A stretch of 64,000 bases of DNA from Enteractinococcus fodinae (GTDB lineage Bacteria > Actinomycetota > Actinomycetes > Actinomycetales > Micrococcaceae), in contig NZ_JAVDYJ010000001.1 of the NCBI RefSeq assembly GCF_031458395.1, positions 1,364,001-1,428,000 of the forward strand. The letters run 5' to 3'. The notes under the pieces were generated by a model. The model was not told the origin of the DNA, did not search any database, and worked only from the letters and a program-made list of their open reading frames with translations. The translations under genes were made by a program, and so were the position numbers. Shown here in pieces: positions 61,299 to 64,000 of this stretch. How positions within the stretch are numbered: position 1 is the stretch's first letter; every line of letters starts with the position of its first letter.

Positions 61299-64000
61299 AC
61301 TGCTACCAATAACTCTGCTTCAGACTCATCCAACACACTGATGGTCATCGACGGCCACTCGATGGCCTACCGGGCGTTCTTCGCGCTGCCGGCCGATAAC
61401 TTCCAAACCGCAACCGGCCAGCACACCAACGCCGTCTACGGTTTCCTCAATATGCTGCTGGCCATGATCCGGGAACAACAGCCCACCCACATCGCGGTGG
61501 CCTGGGATATGGATACCCCGACCTTCCGGTCGGAACAGTACCCCGAATATAAGGCCGGCCGCGATAAGACCCCAGACGAGTTCTACGGTCAGATCGACCT
61601 CATCAAACAGATCATGGATGCGCTCAACATCCCCAACATCGAACTGGATGGGTACGAAGCAGACGACATTGTCGCCACCATGGCCACCAACGCCGAAGAG
61701 GCCGGATGGAAAGCGCGTGTGGTATCCGGTGACCGTGACACCTTCCAACTCATCAACGACAACATCACCGTGTTGTATCCAATGCGGGGCGTGTCCGAAC
61801 TGCCACCCTTTGATGCGGCCACGATCGAAGAGCGCTACGGCGTCTCACCGGCCCAATACCCAGACCTGGCCGCTCTGGTCGGTGAAACCGCAGATAACCT
61901 CCCGGGAGTGCCCGGCGTCGGGCCGGGCTTTGCCGCGCGCTGGATTAAAAAATACGGCGGACTGCAAGGCGTGTTGGACAACATCGACAATATCGGCGGG
62001 AAGAAGGGCGAAGCCCTGCGGGAAAATCTCGAAGCCGTCCAACGAAACCGCGAGCTGAACAAGCTCGTCACGAACCTGGAGTTGCCGCTGGATCTCGACG
62101 AGACCGTCATGGTCAATCCAGACCGTAACCAAGTAGCCGAACTGTTCGACGCCTTAGAGTTCAACACCATTCGTGACCGCCTTTTCACGACCTTTGAACA
62201 ACAGCTGGGTACAACCGAAGAGCCACCCCCGGCAGAGGACATGCCGGAAACCATACTGATCGACGAGATCACGGACTGGGAAGCGTTCCTCACCTCAATC
62301 AGCGAGCCGGTCTCGGTCTTCTGCCATATCACCCCGCCCGCGGTGATCACTAAACGCAAAATCCCGGCACCGGGGGACTACGGAGCCATCCGCGCCCTGG
62401 GCTTTGCCACGTCGCACGCCACCGCGGTCCTCGACGTTGACGCTGCCTCGGAGGAACTTGGCCAAGCTGTCATTGCGTTCCTGTCGGATTCGGCATACGC
62501 CAAGGTCGTCTATGACCTGAAATCGATCCTCAAGGCCCTGGCCACCACGGCATCGAGCTCTCCGCTACCGGCCCGCCCAGACGTGAACACCTCTATCGTG
62601 GGGGTCGAAGACGACGTACTACTGTCGGCCTACATCCTCCAGCCCGACCGACGCGGATACGACCTGACTGATCTGGTCCAGACATATCTCAACACACGTT
62701 TAGAATCCATCGTGGCTACTGAAAACCAGGGTCAACTTGAGCTCGAAGGCATTGATGATGACAACGCCCAGCAGCTGGCACAGTACGCCCGCAACGCTTG
62801 GATGATTCACCGCCTCAACGAGGTCATGGGAGAACAGCTGGCCGAACGTGACGCCGTGCCCCTGTTACATGACCTTGAAATCCCGTTGTCTATTGTGCTC
62901 GCCAAGATGGAACTCATCGGCATCGGCATCGATCGCGAACGGCTCGACAGTCTGCTGGCCGGGTTTACCAATGAGGTCGAGAAAGCCCAACAGTCCGCCT
63001 TCGCCTCGATCGGTGGTCAGGAAGTGAATCTGGCCTCGCCCAAACAGCTCCAAACCGTCCTGTTTGAGACGCTGGACATGCCCAAAACTCGTCGCACCAA
63101 GACCGGGTACTCAACAGATGCAGACTCGTTGGCGGATCTGTTGGAGAAAACCGATCATCCCTTCCTGCACAACCTCATGGCCTTCCGCGATGCGACCAAG
63201 TTGCGCCAGACCGTCCAGGGGCTATTGGACTCCATTGCCGACGATGAACGCATCCACACCCGGTTCTCGCAGACTGCTGCAGCCACCGGACGGTTGTCTT
63301 CGCTCAACCCCAACCTGCAGAACATCCCGGTCCGAACGCCCGCCGGTCGCCAAATTCGTGACATCTTCGTCGCCGGAACCAACCCGCGCAGCGATGAACG
63401 CACCACGCTGTTGACCGCCGACTACTCACAGATCGAAATGCGCATCATGGCCCACATGTCCGAGGATGCCGGACTGATTCAGGCGTACCAAGATGGTGAA
63501 GACCTACACCGTTTCGTCGGCGCGCAGGTATTCGAGGTCGAACCAGAAGATGTCACCACCTCGATGCGTGACAAAGTTAAAGCGATGTCCTACGGGTTGG
63601 CCTACGGGCTGAGCTCCTTCGGGCTGTCCCGTCAGTTACGTATCTCCGTGGATGAGGCACGCGAGCTGATGACCAGCTACTTTGACCGTTTTGGTGCCGT
63701 TCAGCGGTACCTGCGAAATGTGGTTCGCCAGGCGCGCAAAGACGGCTATACCCAGACGATGCTAGGCCGTCGACGCTATCTACCCGATTTACAATCCGAC
63801 AACCGCCAGCTCCGGGAAATGGCCGAACGGGCCGCCCTGAACGCCCCCATCCAGGGTTCAGCCGCAGACCTCATTAAAAAGGCGATGCTGGGAGTTCAAG
63901 ATCGACTCGAACGCGATGGCCTCTACTCTCGGATGATCCTGCAGGTCCATGACGAATTGATTCTCGAGGTCATCGACTCAGAAGTGGACGCTGCAGAACA
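61296..64000 (+). CDS. polA: DNA polymerase I (3' end cut by window edge)
   Basis: Repair and Okazaki-fragment maturation polymerase. The frame opens at GTG 61296 and runs off the window; about 901 codons are visible, nearly the full protein. Residues about 15-300 form the 5'-3' exonuclease (IDGHSMAYRAFFALPA, DGYEADDIVATMA, VVSGDRDTFQL, VPGVGPGFAARW). The middle is a 3'-5' exonuclease-like fold in which the proofreading acidic motifs are not evident, as in mycobacterial PolA. The polymerase domain starts near 540 (RLSSLNPNLQNIPVR, LLTADYSQIEMRIMAHMS, MSYGLAYGLSSFGLS, LQVHDELILEV with the catalytic Asp residues). Only the extreme C-terminus is missing. Confidence 0.95.
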   Translation, partial: MTATNNSASDSSNTLMVIDGHSMAYRAFFALPADNFQTATGQHTNAVYGFLNMLLAMIREQQPTHIAVAWDMDTPTFRSEQYPEYKAGRDKTPDEFYGQIDLIKQIMDALNIPNIELDGYEADDIVATMATNAEEAGWKARVVSGDRDTFQLINDNITVLYPMRGVSELPPFDAATIEERYGVSPAQYPDLAALVGETADNLPGVPGVGPGFAARWIKKYGGLQGVLDNIDNIGGKKGEALRENLEAVQRNRELNKLVTNLELPLDLDETVMVNPDRNQVAELFDALEFNTIRDRLFTTFEQQLGTTEEPPPAEDMPETILIDEITDWEAFLTSISEPVSVFCHITPPAVITKRKIPAPGDYGAIRALGFATSHATAVLDVDAASEELGQAVIAFLSDSAYAKVVYDLKSILKALATTASSSPLPARPDVNTSIVGVEDDVLLSAYILQPDRRGYDLTDLVQTYLNTRLESIVATENQGQLELEGIDDDNAQQLAQYARNAWMIHRLNEVMGEQLAERDAVPLLHDLEIPLSIVLAKMELIGIGIDRERLDSLLAGFTNEVEKAQQSAFASIGGQEVNLASPKQLQTVLFETLDMPKTRRTKTGYSTDADSLADLLEKTDHPFLHNLMAFRDATKLRQTVQGLLDSIADDERIHTRFSQTAAATGRLSSLNPNLQNIPVRTPAGRQIRDIFVAGTNPRSDERTTLLTADYSQIEMRIMAHMSEDAGLIQAYQDGEDLHRFVGAQVFEVEPEDVTTSMRDKVKAMSYGLAYGLSSFGLSRQLRISVDEARELMTSYFDRFGAVQRYLRNVVRQARKDGYTQTMLGRRRYLPDLQSDNRQLREMAERAALNAPIQGSAADLIKKAMLGVQDRLERDGLYSRMILQVHDELILEVIDSEVDAAE

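Overview
The window looks like chromosomal backbone from a moderately high-GC actinobacterium, most probably Micrococcales (Micrococcaceae-like). The evidence is an S-(hydroxymethyl)mycothiol dehydrogenase (mycothiol is an actinobacterial thiol), a class Ib nrdHIEF operon, the actinobacterial Trp-associated membrane protein and HGxxPAAW protein inside a his/trp cluster, a PdtaR-type ANTAR regulator, the tRNA Gly-Cys-Val cluster, and many starts that look leaderless (a -10 hexamer 6-9 nt before ATG/GTG). I see no insertion sequence, prophage, CRISPR array or rRNA operon. Both edges cut genes: a TIGR01777-type epimerase on the left and polA on the right.

Layout. 1-6.1 kb: epimerase fragment, putP and divergent putA (proline uptake and oxidation to glutamate). 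6.1-11.5 kb: a small membrane protein, a two-subunit ABC exporter and a DUF1846 protein, all leftward. 11.5-16.1 kb: nrdH-nrdI-nrdE-nrdF behind a promoter with tandem NrdR-box-like repeats. 16.2-19.0 kb: a sulfide/persulfide-detoxification locus with a CstR-like repressor, a two-palindrome operator, an uncharacterised Cys-rich small protein, a CstB-like persulfide dioxygenase-rhodanese and a TauE/SafE exporter. 19.0-25.1 kb: a thioesterase-like protein, a decayed gene, the mycothiol-dependent formaldehyde dehydrogenase with its MBL partner, an SRAP protein and an S9 peptidase. 25.2-33.3 kb: DUF6504 with dnaE2, an AMIN-like lipoprotein, thrS, a HIT protein and a GPP34 protein. 33.2-36.3 kb: a ybaK remnant, a SufE-like protein, a thiosulfate sulfurtransferase and a ZapE/AFG1 ATPase. 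36.5-36.9 kb: four tRNA genes. 37-41.8 kb: a PD-(D/E)XK nuclease-like protein, def-fmt-rsmB and rpe. 41.8-53.9 kb: pnuC, hisE-hisG-hisF, a TIGR03085 protein, hisI-trpE, TIGR02234, HGxxPAAW, trpC-trpB-trpA, lgt and pyk. 53.9-61.2 kb: pdtaR, tRNA-Leu, a gene-poor stretch and the mrp Na+/H+ antiporter operon (mrpA-B fused, C to G). 61.3 kb to the end: polA.

Working together. The his/trp block makes His and Trp but lacks trpD, trpG, trpF and hisA here; in actinobacteria PriA usually covers hisA and trpF. The nrd block supplies dNTPs under probable NrdR control. Three sulfur or thiol modules (CstR locus, MscR/MBL, SseA/SufE) suggest attention to reactive sulfur and aldehyde stress. The best candidates for undescribed biology are the Cys-rich protein of the CstR locus, the strong hairpin between nrdE and nrdF, a possible Trp-containing leader ORF, a three-codon ORF coupled to the S9 peptidase start, and two decayed genes (ybaK and an unidentified 107-codon frame).
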